Of a stretch of 64,000 nt of DNA, positions 27,898-36,160 are shown one piece after another. The stretch is from Alteromonas australica. Its GTDB lineage: Bacteria > Pseudomonadota > Gammaproteobacteria > Enterobacterales > Alteromonadaceae. The notes beneath the pieces were generated by a model. That model saw only the letters and a list, made by a program, of their open reading frames with translations. It made no database searches and was not told where the DNA came from. The stretch is from positions 3,286,001 through 3,350,000 of the forward strand of contig NZ_CP008849.1 of the NCBI RefSeq assembly GCF_000730385.1, given 5' to 3'. The position numbers and the translations under genes were made by a program. Each line of letters opens with the position of its first letter. Position 1 is the first letter of the stretch.

Positions 27898-29019
27898 ATG
27901 GCTAAACAGTTAAGTGGCGCGGGTTTACGCGGCCAAGTTGCAGGTAAAACAGCTTTATCAACGGTAGGTAAATCAGGTTCAGGTTTAACCTATCGCGGCT
28001 ACGACGTGAAAGATTTAGCAGAAAAGTGTCAGTTTGAAGAAGTCGCTTATCTTATCTTAAAGGGTAACTTGCCAAATCAAGCTGAGCTTGATGACTATAA
28101 AACCAAACTTCGCGGTATGCGCGGTCTTCCTGACGCACTGAAAGACGTGCTTGAACGCATTCCTAAAAACGCCCACCCTATGGACGTGCTTCGCACTGGC
28201 TGTTCAATGCTAGGTAACCTTGAAATGGAAACTAGCTTTGATCAGCAGCAAGATGTGACGGATCGCATGTTAGCGTGCTTCCCAAGTATTATTTGTTACT
28301 GGTACCGCTTCTCACACGATGGTGTGCGCATTGATGTGGAAACCGATGACGACTCCATTGGCGGTCATTTCCTTCACATGCTTCACGGCGAAAAGCCAAG
28401 GGAGCTTCACGAACAAGTGATGCACGTGTCTCTCATTCTTTATGCCGAGCACGAGTTCAATGCGTCTACATTCACAGCCCGCGTATGTGCCTCTACCCTT
28501 TCTGATATGCATTCATGTGTAACCGGCGCGATTGGTTCTCTTCGTGGGCCACTTCACGGCGGTGCAAACGAAGCCGCAATGGAAATGATAGAAGGCTTCA
28601 CGTCAGCCGATGACGCAGAAGAAAAAATGATGGGCATGCTAGAGCGCAAAGAGAAAATCATGGGCTTTGGTCATGCAATTTATTCCGAATGCGACCCGCG
28701 TAACGAAATTATTAAACAATGGTCTAAAAAGCTAGCGACCGATGTGGGCGATGAGGTGCTTTACCCTGTATCTGTGCGCTGTGAAGAAGTGATGTGGCGC
28801 GAGAAGAAACTATTTTGTAATGCAGACTTTTTCCACGCCTCTGCCTATAACTTCATGGGAATCCCTACGCCGCTGTTTACCCCAATATTCGTTATGTCTC
28901 GCCTTACAGGTTGGGCTGCACATGTAATGGAACAGCGCGCTGACAACCGTATTATTCGTCCATCGGCAGAATACACAGGCGAAGAATTGCGCCCTGTTCC
29001 TGCAATCAGCGAACGCTAA
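27898..29019 (+). CDS. prpC: 2-methylcitrate synthase
   Basis: Condenses propionyl-CoA with oxaloacetate. At 373 residues it has the usual length, with GLTYRGYDVKDLAEKCQFEEVAYL at the N-terminus, the citrate-synthase signature GPLHGGANEAAMEMIEGF and the catalytic FGHAIYSECDPRN. GGAG precedes the ATG. It is followed by acnD after 15 bp. Confidence 0.95.
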   Translation: MAKQLSGAGLRGQVAGKTALSTVGKSGSGLTYRGYDVKDLAEKCQFEEVAYLILKGNLPNQAELDDYKTKLRGMRGLPDALKDVLERIPKNAHPMDVLRTGCSMLGNLEMETSFDQQQDVTDRMLACFPSIICYWYRFSHDGVRIDVETDDDSIGGHFLHMLHGEKPRELHEQVMHVSLILYAEHEFNASTFTARVCASTLSDMHSCVTGAIGSLRGPLHGGANEAAMEMIEGFTSADDAEEKMMGMLERKEKIMGFGHAIYSECDPRNEIIKQWSKKLATDVGDEVLYPVSVRCEEVMWREKKLFCNADFFHASAYNFMGIPTPLFTPIFVMSRLTGWAAHVMEQRADNRIIRPSAEYTGEELRPVPAISER

Positions 29020-29034
29020 GAGAATAGGTGGTTT

Positions 29035-31626
29035 ATGAATATTGATTACCGCAAACCGCTTCCTAACGCGGGTATCGATTTCTTCGATACCCGTGAAGCG
29101 GTTGATGCCATAGAACCAGGTGCATACGCCAAGCTGCCTTACACGTCACGTGTGTTGGCTGAAAACTTGGTGCGCAAATGCGACCCAGCCATGCTAAACG
29201 ATTCACTTAAACAGCTTATTTACCGCAAGCGCGACTTGGACTTTCCGTGGTTTCCTGCTCGCGTAGTGTGTCACGATATCTTGGGTCAAACGGCACTGGT
29301 TGATTTAGCAGGTCTTCGGGATGCTATTGCAGCAAAAGGCGGCGATCCGGCGAAGGTGAACCCAGTAGTGCCAACGCAACTAATTGTGGATCACTCATTA
29401 GCTGTAGAGCACGCGGGCTTTGAAAAAGACGCCTTTGAAAAAAACCGCGCTATTGAAGACAGACGCAACGACGACCGTTTCCACTTTATCAACTGGACAA
29501 AAACCGCATTTAAAAACGTAGATGTTATTCCGCCCGGTAACGGCATTATGCACCAGATTAACTTGGAGCGTATGTCGCCGGTTATTCAAAACCGTGACGG
29601 CGTAGCCTTCCCCGACACTCTAGTAGGTACCGACAGCCACACGCCACACGTTGATGCACTCGGTGTTATTGCCGTGGGCGTTGGCGGCCTTGAAGCGGAA
29701 AGCGTGATGCTAGGCCGTGCTTCTTACCTGCGTTTGCCAGACATTGTAGGTGTTGAACTTACCGGCAAGCCACAGCCAGGTATTACGGCTACCGACATTG
29801 TATTAGCGCTGACTGAATTCTTACGTAAAGAGCGTGTGGTATCAGCTTATTTAGAATTCTATGGTGAAGGTGCATCCCACTTAACCCTTGGCGATCGGGC
29901 GACCATCTCTAACATGACACCAGAATATGGTGCCACTGCAGCCATGTTCTACATCGATCAGCAAACTATTGATTACTTGCGATTAACGGGTCGTGAAGAA
30001 AAGCAAATTGCGCTAGTGGAACAGTACGCTAAACACACTGGGCTTTGGGCCGATGACTTAGAAACCGCCGAGTACGAGCGGGTGCTTACATTCGACCTGT
30101 CTTCTGTTGGCCGTAATATGGCTGGCCCTTCTAACCCACACGCACGCTTACCTACCAGTGATTTGGAAAGCCGCGGTATTGCAGCGAAATGGGAAGAGGA
30201 AGACGGTAAAATGCCAGATGGCGCGGTGATTATCGCGGCTATCACTAGCTGTACTAATACGTCAAACCCGCGCAATGTTATTGCAGCAGGCCTACTTGCA
30301 CGCAATGCCAACCAGCGCGGTTTAACCCGCAAACCTTGGGTGAAAAGCTCGCTGGCACCAGGCTCTAAAGCTGTTAAGTTATACCTTGAAGAAGCCAACT
30401 TAATGAGCGAGTTGGAAGACTTAGGTTTTGGGGTGGTGGCGTTTGCATGTACCACCTGTAACGGTATGAGTGGCGCGCTAGACCCTAAAATTCAGCAAGA
30501 AATTATCGACCGCGATTTATACGCCACGGCGGTATTGTCGGGCAATCGTAACTTCGATGGGCGTATTCACCCCTATGCGAAGCAAGCGTTTTTAGCATCA
30601 CCCCCCTTGGTCGTTGCATATGCCATTGCCGGTACCATTCGCTTTGATATTGAAAAAGACGTGTTAGGCACCGATAAAGATGGCAACCCAGTAACGCTTA
30701 AAGATATCTGGCCAAGCGATGAAGAGATTGACGCTATTGTTACTCAATCTGTCAAGCCAGAGCATTTCAGAAAAGTGTACGAACCTATGTTCGACCTAAG
30801 TGTGGATTACGGTAAAGACATTAACCCGCTCTACGACTGGCGTGAAATGAGCACCTACATTCGCCGCCCGCCTTATTGGGAAGGCGCAATGGATGCCGAG
30901 CGCACAATGAAAGGTATGCGCCCGCTGGCCATTTTAGGTGACAACATCACCACCGATCACCTATCGCCTTCTAACGCCATTATGGCAAGCAGCGCTGCTG
31001 GGGAATACTTGGCAAAAATGGGGTTACCTGAGGAAGACTTCAACTCCTACGCCACCCACCGAGGCGATCACTTAACGGCGCAGCGCGCTACCCTTGCGAA
31101 CCCCAAAGTGTTCAACGAAATGGTGCTGGAAAACGGCGAAATTAAGCAAGGTTCACTGGCCCGGGTTGAGCCCGAAGGCAAAGTCGTGCGCATGTGGGAA
31201 GCCATTGAAACCTATATGAACCGCAAACAGCCGCTGATCATTGTAGCGGGCGCTGATTACGGTCAGGGTTCATCCCGTGACTGGGCGGCCAAAGGCGTAC
31301 GCCTTGCCGGTGTTGAAGTGATTGTGGCAGAAGGTTTCGAGCGTATTCACCGCACTAACCTTATTGGTATGGGCGTGTTGCCGCTTGAGTTTAAACCTGG
31401 CACAACCCGTAAAACCCTTGAGCTAGACGGTACAGAAACCTACGACGTAAGCGGAGAACCGTCGCCGGGCGCAACACTCACACTTGTCGTTAATCGCACC
31501 AACGGCGAGCAACTAGAAGTGCCCGTAACCTGTCGTTTAGATACAGGTGAAGAAGTCTCAATTTACAGCGCAGGCGGTGTACTACAACGCTTCGCCAAGG
31601 ACTTCTTGGAAGCTGAAGCTAGCTGA
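29035..31626 (+). CDS. acnD: Fe/S-dependent 2-methylcitrate dehydratase
   Basis: An aconitase-family enzyme of 863 residues. The 4Fe-4S ligands are Cys406 in AITSCTNTSNP and Cys472 and Cys475 in ACTTCNG. The swivel domain is at the C-terminus with GADYGQGSSRDWAAKGVRLAGV. Placement between prpC and prpF identifies AcnD rather than AcnA. It dehydrates 2-methylcitrate, and needs PrpF to give the isomer that aconitase can rehydrate. Translation starts after AGGTGG. No prpD is present in the window. Confidence 0.95.
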   Translation: MNIDYRKPLPNAGIDFFDTREAVDAIEPGAYAKLPYTSRVLAENLVRKCDPAMLNDSLKQLIYRKRDLDFPWFPARVVCHDILGQTALVDLAGLRDAIAAKGGDPAKVNPVVPTQLIVDHSLAVEHAGFEKDAFEKNRAIEDRRNDDRFHFINWTKTAFKNVDVIPPGNGIMHQINLERMSPVIQNRDGVAFPDTLVGTDSHTPHVDALGVIAVGVGGLEAESVMLGRASYLRLPDIVGVELTGKPQPGITATDIVLALTEFLRKERVVSAYLEFYGEGASHLTLGDRATISNMTPEYGATAAMFYIDQQTIDYLRLTGREEKQIALVEQYAKHTGLWADDLETAEYERVLTFDLSSVGRNMAGPSNPHARLPTSDLESRGIAAKWEEEDGKMPDGAVIIAAITSCTNTSNPRNVIAAGLLARNANQRGLTRKPWVKSSLAPGSKAVKLYLEEANLMSELEDLGFGVVAFACTTCNGMSGALDPKIQQEIIDRDLYATAVLSGNRNFDGRIHPYAKQAFLASPPLVVAYAIAGTIRFDIEKDVLGTDKDGNPVTLKDIWPSDEEIDAIVTQSVKPEHFRKVYEPMFDLSVDYGKDINPLYDWREMSTYIRRPPYWEGAMDAERTMKGMRPLAILGDNITTDHLSPSNAIMASSAAGEYLAKMGLPEEDFNSYATHRGDHLTAQRATLANPKVFNEMVLENGEIKQGSLARVEPEGKVVRMWEAIETYMNRKQPLIIVAGADYGQGSSRDWAAKGVRLAGVEVIVAEGFERIHRTNLIGMGVLPLEFKPGTTRKTLELDGTETYDVSGEPSPGATLTLVVNRTNGEQLEVPVTCRLDTGEEVSIYSAGGVLQRFAKDFLEAEAS

Positions 31627-31659
31627 ATACGTAGAACGAACTTTTGGTGGGTGGAAGTC

Positions 31660-31744
31660 GTTTGTGATTTGCCCCCTTCCAGCCGCATGGATGCGGCTGG
31701 GGAGCGCACACGGACGTGTTCACCGCGAGTTTTAAATCACGAAC
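31660..31744 (+). ncRNA. TwoAYGGAY-like structured RNA element, copy 2 (acnD-prpF gap)
   Basis: The outer arms GTTTGTGATTT (31660-31670) and AAATCACGAAC (31734-31744) form 11 pairs, one of them U-G. Inside, hairpin A has a 9-bp stem CCAGCCGCA with loop TGGA (31679-31700), and hairpin B is ACACGGACGTGT (31708-31719). The GGA triplets at 31689 and 31712 are 20 nt apart, as in the other copies, and TTCACCGCG follows. It is the shortest of the three. Confidence 0.65.
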
Positions 31745-31784
31745 AACCTTACTTCTCTCTAGATAAAATGGTTTTTTAATTTAA

Positions 31785-31887
31785 GAGGGCGTTGAGGCAC
31801 CGTTGAAACCTTCGGGGCGCATGGACGCGCCCCGAGAGCCTACAGGGATGTATTTACGGCGTGTTTCAACGGTGCCTCAACGCTCTC
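31785..31887 (+). ncRNA. TwoAYGGAY-like structured RNA element, copy 3 (5' of prpF)
   Basis: Arms at 31785-31809 and 31863-31887 form a 25-bp helix with a single G-U; its core is CGTTGAGGCACCGTTGAAAC and the exact complement. Hairpin A has stem TCGGGGCGC and loop ATGGAC (31812-31835). Hairpin B is TACAGGGATGTA (31841-31852), nearly identical to the in vitro selected CsrA site. GGA triplets at 31823 and 31846 are 20 nt apart, and TTTACGGCGT follows. It ends 21 nt before the prpF start. Confidence 0.7.
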
Positions 31888-31908
31888 ATACCGAAGAAAG
31901 GGAAAAAC

Positions 31909-33084
31909 ATGACAAAGTATGCGCCACAACTTCGAGTACCGGCTACCTACATGCGTGGCGGTACCAGTAAAGGTGTGTTTTTTAACCTTATAGATTTGCC
32001 AGAAGCCGCACAAAAACCGGGGCCAGCCCGTGATGCGCTGCTTCTTCGGGTGATAGGTAGCCCAGACCCGTACGGTAAACAAACCGACGGTATGGGCGGT
32101 GCTACCTCTAGCACCAGTAAAACCGTGATTTTAAGTAAAAGCGAGCGTGAAGGATACGATGTAGACTACTTGTTTGGCCAAGTTGCCATCGACAAGCCTT
32201 TCGTAGATTGGAGCGGTAACTGCGGCAACTTAACCGCAGCCGTTGGCGCTTTTGCCATTAGCAATGGCCTGGTTGATGCCAGCAAAATTCCACAAAACGG
32301 TATTGCCACGGTAAATATTTGGCAGGCCAATATTAATAAAGCGATTATTGCTAACGTACCTATTACTGATGGCGACGTACAGGAAACTGGCGACTTTGAG
32401 CTTGATGGGGTGACCTTTCCTGCTGCAGAAGTCGAGGTTGCATTTGTGGACCCTGCCGATGGTGAGGGCGCGATATTCCCAACTGGACGTTTAGTCGACA
32501 CCTTGGAAGTGCCGGGCGTGGGTAGCTTGCAGGCCACCATGATTAACGCAGGTATCCCTACTATTTTTATCAACGCTGAAGATATCGGTTACACAGGTAC
32601 CGAACTGCAAGATGATATAAATAATGATGCCGAAGCACTTGGGAAATTTGAAGCTATTCGTGCACATGGCGCTGTGCAAATGGGTTTGATAAAAGATATT
32701 GGCGAAGCTGCAACGCGCCAACATACCCCCAAAGTGGCTTTTGTAGCACCGCCTAAAGGCTACAAAGCGTCTAGCGGCAAAGACATATTGGGCTCAGATA
32801 TTGATGTACTCGTTCGCGCCCTGTCTATGGGTAAACTGCACCATGCGATGATGGGCACGGCAGCCGTTGCTATAGCTGCAGCAGCCGCTATTCCCGGCAC
32901 GCTGGTTAATTTAGCGGCAGGTGGAGAAAACAGAGAGTCGGTTACCTTTGGCCATCCCTCTGGTACTTTACGGGTTGGCGCGAAAGCGACTTTTGATAAT
33001 AACCAATGGCATATTCAACAAGCTGTCATGAGCCGAAGTGCACGAGTTTTAATGGAAGGCTGGGTACGTGTACCTCAAATTTAA
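31909..33084 (+). CDS. prpF: 2-methylaconitate cis-trans isomerase
   Basis: A 391-residue protein of the PrpF/DUF453 family (diaminopimelate epimerase-like fold), beginning RVPATYMRGGTSKGVFF and with SGNCGNLTAAVGAFAI as the core motif. It isomerises the product of AcnD so that the cycle can proceed. The start is the ATG at 31909 with AAGGGA before it; an apparent extension upstream to 31861 lies in the hairpin of RNA element 3 and is not real. Confidence 0.95.
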   Translation: MTKYAPQLRVPATYMRGGTSKGVFFNLIDLPEAAQKPGPARDALLLRVIGSPDPYGKQTDGMGGATSSTSKTVILSKSEREGYDVDYLFGQVAIDKPFVDWSGNCGNLTAAVGAFAISNGLVDASKIPQNGIATVNIWQANINKAIIANVPITDGDVQETGDFELDGVTFPAAEVEVAFVDPADGEGAIFPTGRLVDTLEVPGVGSLQATMINAGIPTIFINAEDIGYTGTELQDDINNDAEALGKFEAIRAHGAVQMGLIKDIGEAATRQHTPKVAFVAPPKGYKASSGKDILGSDIDVLVRALSMGKLHHAMMGTAAVAIAAAAAIPGTLVNLAAGGENRESVTFGHPSGTLRVGAKATFDNNQWHIQQAVMSRSARVLMEGWVRVPQI

Positions 33085-33232
33085 TGCTATATAAAAGGCA
33101 GGAATAACACGTAAGCACGCTGTTTATATAAGGAAAAGTATATTTAGACATAAGTATAAACTGTCGCCATAAGGGGGGCTTTTTTATTGTTAATTGGGTA
33201 GGATGCTCTGACAAATACACAGAGTAGTAGTC

Positions 33233-34483
33233 ATGTATAAAGTTCTTGTTGTTGAAGACAGTTTAACCGTACGTAAAATTGTAAATAAGCTGATTGAGGA
33301 TAATCCTCACTTTACCTGCGACCTATGCGAAAACTTATCTGAAGCACAACAAGCGCTGGAAAAAAGTCATGATTACCTGGTGGCCATTGTGGATTTAAAC
33401 CTGCCGGATGCGCCGAATGGGGAGAGCGTAGAACTTGCACTTTCCCATAATGTCCCTACGGTGGTACTAACGGGTAATTTTGACGAATTTACACGTGCTC
33501 AATTGCTCGACCAAGGCGTATTAGATTACATAACTAAAGAGTCTCGCTACTCCTACCTACAAGTATTAAAGTTAGTTGATAGATTGCGTAAAAATCTATC
33601 TACCAAGGTACTTGTCGTCGAAGACTCTAAAACCAGTCGTAATCATATTTGCAGCTTACTGCGCAAATTTCATTTTCAGGTACATGAAGCCTCTGATGGT
33701 CTTGAAGCCCTGCAAGAGCTTGAACGTCATAGAGACATAAGAATGGTCATTGCCGATCACCGTATGCCTAATATGGATGGCTACGAGCTGATTAAAGCCA
33801 TTCGACACGACCGTCGTTGGCAAGACTTGGTATTTATAGGCTTATCAGCCAATGGTGATAGTGTACTCACCTCTAAATTCATTAAAAGTGGCGCAAACGA
33901 CTTTTTATCTAAGCCGTTTTATCACGAAGAGTTTTATTGCCGCGTGATGCAAAATTTAGAATCACAGGAAATGATTCAAACCATTAGAAATTCAGCGAAT
34001 TTAGATCCGCTTACCCAGGTTTATAATCGTCGTTATTTAAATGAGCATGGTGAATCGCTTCTTAACCCTAAAACAGGACACGGCAAAGCCATAGTATCGA
34101 TGATAGATGTCGACAACTTCAAAAGCGTTAATGATAACTTTGGCCACAAAACCGGCGATACCTTGCTAAAGGAATTTGCAACCCTACTCACTCACTTTTT
34201 TGCTGATGATCTCATAGTAAGATACGGTGGCGAAGAATTCACTGTCATTTCAGTGGGTGCGAGCAAATCCTTTTTTACGTCTTTATCAGAATTTATGGAT
34301 GCAGTTCGCTCTACTCAGTTTACTCATCATAAATTAACGATCACTTGCAGTGTGGGAGTGTGTGCTGAACAGCAGTCAAACTTAGATGAACAGCTAGATA
34401 TCGCTGATAGTCGTTTGTATTGCGCTAAACGGGCAGGAAAAAACCAAATTTTTGCCCGCGACATGCAACTCAAACATGGATAA
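33233..34483 (+). CDS. Dual-receiver diguanylate cyclase (PleD-like)
   Basis: A cytoplasmic protein of 416 residues: receiver 1 (1-120; Asp9, Asp54, Thr80, Lys102), receiver 2 (about 124-240; Asp131, Asp175, Lys227) and a GGDEF domain (about 255-410) with the active site YGGEEF at 331-336. Both receivers have complete phosphorylation sites. The inhibitory RxxD site five residues before GGEEF is replaced by FADD, so product inhibition is probably lost. No partner kinase is adjacent. It converges with the SSS transporter gene, leaving one base between the stops. Confidence 0.88.
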   Translation: MYKVLVVEDSLTVRKIVNKLIEDNPHFTCDLCENLSEAQQALEKSHDYLVAIVDLNLPDAPNGESVELALSHNVPTVVLTGNFDEFTRAQLLDQGVLDYITKESRYSYLQVLKLVDRLRKNLSTKVLVVEDSKTSRNHICSLLRKFHFQVHEASDGLEALQELERHRDIRMVIADHRMPNMDGYELIKAIRHDRRWQDLVFIGLSANGDSVLTSKFIKSGANDFLSKPFYHEEFYCRVMQNLESQEMIQTIRNSANLDPLTQVYNRRYLNEHGESLLNPKTGHGKAIVSMIDVDNFKSVNDNFGHKTGDTLLKEFATLLTHFFADDLIVRYGGEEFTVISVGASKSFFTSLSEFMDAVRSTQFTHHKLTITCSVGVCAEQQSNLDEQLDIADSRLYCAKRAGKNQIFARDMQLKHG

Positions 34484-34484
34484 A

Positions 34485-36077
34485 TTAACCTAAATAGGCA
34501 GGTATAAACCAACATATTGCCACGAGTAATATAAAGTAACCTATCAATAGGAATGCAATACTGCGGGTTAAAACTGAATGGTGTTTTATCCGGTTGTTAG
34601 GTGTGGCGGTTGTCTTACTGAATGCCTTAGTGTGCCGCCTTGATAGCAAGAGCGCCATTACACTTGCCACGCAAAAACCAATCGCATTCCACCAGAACCA
34701 AAAAACAGTGGGCACAAAAAACGCTAGCATGATGTTAGTACCTACGCCTGCAACTAAACCAATATTGACATCTAAGCTTTGCACTCTTACACTCAATATC
34801 CCCAGTAAAAACACGGCCAGAACAGGGCCAAAAAATACCGAGCCGACTTTGTTTATCGCTTCAATCACCGTGGGCGCTATTGCACCTGCGTTCAGTGATA
34901 AAACTAATGTTATGACTCCCCACGCCACACCAATAATTCTTGCTATTCGTAGGTGACTGTTTTCATCTAAAGTATCCTTATTGAATCGGCTATAAAGCCG
35001 TTTGAAGTCCTCTACACTAACCGCGGTCAAAGAGTTTATAGCAGAGCTTAAAGAAGACATAGCAGCAGCAAGAATGGCCACCACTAACAAACCTATTACG
35101 CCATGGGGTAGATAATTAAGTATAAAGATTGGCATTAACCAGTCAGGGTTATCTGTAGGAATTTGTGCCAAAAATTCGGCGTCAGAAAAAGCTAAAGTCC
35201 CCACAATCAATCCAGATGCGCAGTACAATAAGGTAATAGGAAAACGAAAAATGCCGTTCGCAAACATCATTTTGCGTAGTTCTTTGTCACTTTTGGCAGA
35301 CAGCGCCCTTTGTGCTTCGGATTGATCGCACCCGTAGTAAGAAGCATAAAGAATGATCCCGCCTAGTACCATAGGGAAAAAGCCGAAACTATCTCCGCTG
35401 AACCCCAAAGAAGAAAAATTAACTGCGGTAAGTCTGTCGCTGGGAACCAACTGTAAAAAGCGGTCAAAACCGCCAAGTTGAGTCATTCCCACATACGCAC
35501 ACACCAGCGTGCCTAATATGATGATGACCATTTGAACAGCATCCCCATACACCACCGCTTTCATCCCACCTTGCAGAGAATACAATAGGGTGACCACACC
35601 AATAAGAAGAACAGCTTGCCAAGGCGTGATCCCCATAGTGCCTTGAAGAATAATAGACAGTGCATAAATCATAATGCCGGTGGAAAACGCACGGCTAAAT
35701 TGAAATACAGCACTGATGCACAAGCGGGTAGATACACTAAAGCGGTTTTCTAGATACGCATAGATACTCACAACGCCCGACTTGTACAAGGTAGGTAAAA
35801 CCGTACCAAGGAGCAATAACATTGCAAGGGGAACAGCCAGTTCATAAGACAACCAAATTAGACCACCTCCTTCGCGAAAGCCCACAAAGGCCGGGGCCGA
35901 TATAAAGCTTACCGCTGAGAGCTGAGTGGCCATGATAGAGAGCGTGAGGGGTTTCCACCCCAACTCTCGCCCACCGAGAAAGTAGTCTTGTTTAGACGAT
36001 TGCTTGCGTAGTAGGAAGCCCAGTACAAGCATTCCTGTGAGATAAACAAAAATAACCGTATAATCAAGAATATCCAT
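34485..36077 (-). CDS. Sodium:solute symporter (SSS family)
   Basis: A 530-residue permease with about 13 transmembrane segments. The start DYTVIFVYLTGMLVLGFLLRKQSSKQDYFLGGRELGW is typical of the family (quoted in part), as are SVEDFKRLY and LAAAMSSLSSAINSLTAVS, which form the sodium-binding region. The family carries sugars, amino acids, acetate and nucleosides; nothing here singles out one. AGGT precedes the ATG. It follows ydbT on the same strand after 83 bp. Confidence 0.85.
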   Translation of the reverse strand: MDILDYTVIFVYLTGMLVLGFLLRKQSSKQDYFLGGRELGWKPLTLSIMATQLSAVSFISAPAFVGFREGGGLIWLSYELAVPLAMLLLLGTVLPTLYKSGVVSIYAYLENRFSVSTRLCISAVFQFSRAFSTGIMIYALSIILQGTMGITPWQAVLLIGVVTLLYSLQGGMKAVVYGDAVQMVIIILGTLVCAYVGMTQLGGFDRFLQLVPSDRLTAVNFSSLGFSGDSFGFFPMVLGGIILYASYYGCDQSEAQRALSAKSDKELRKMMFANGIFRFPITLLYCASGLIVGTLAFSDAEFLAQIPTDNPDWLMPIFILNYLPHGVIGLLVVAILAAAMSSLSSAINSLTAVSVEDFKRLYSRFNKDTLDENSHLRIARIIGVAWGVITLVLSLNAGAIAPTVIEAINKVGSVFFGPVLAVFLLGILSVRVQSLDVNIGLVAGVGTNIMLAFFVPTVFWFWWNAIGFCVASVMALLLSRRHTKAFSKTTATPNNRIKHHSVLTRSIAFLLIGYFILLVAICWFIPAYLG

Positions 36078-36160
36078 ATAGTACCTGCGTTGGTGTGCAT
36101 TTACACTACAATGACATAGTTACGAAAGACGTACCTAATGGTTTTATTTGTAACTCCCAA

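Noticed and set aside
29973..30455. 160-codon minus-strand open frame inside acnD
   Set aside because: Antisense to strongly conserved aconitase motifs, low-complexity serine-rich translation, no ribosome binding site.
33165..33190. GGGGGGC followed by TTTTTT after prpF as a terminator
   Set aside because: Only a 3-bp stem can form, so it is not a convincing hairpin.
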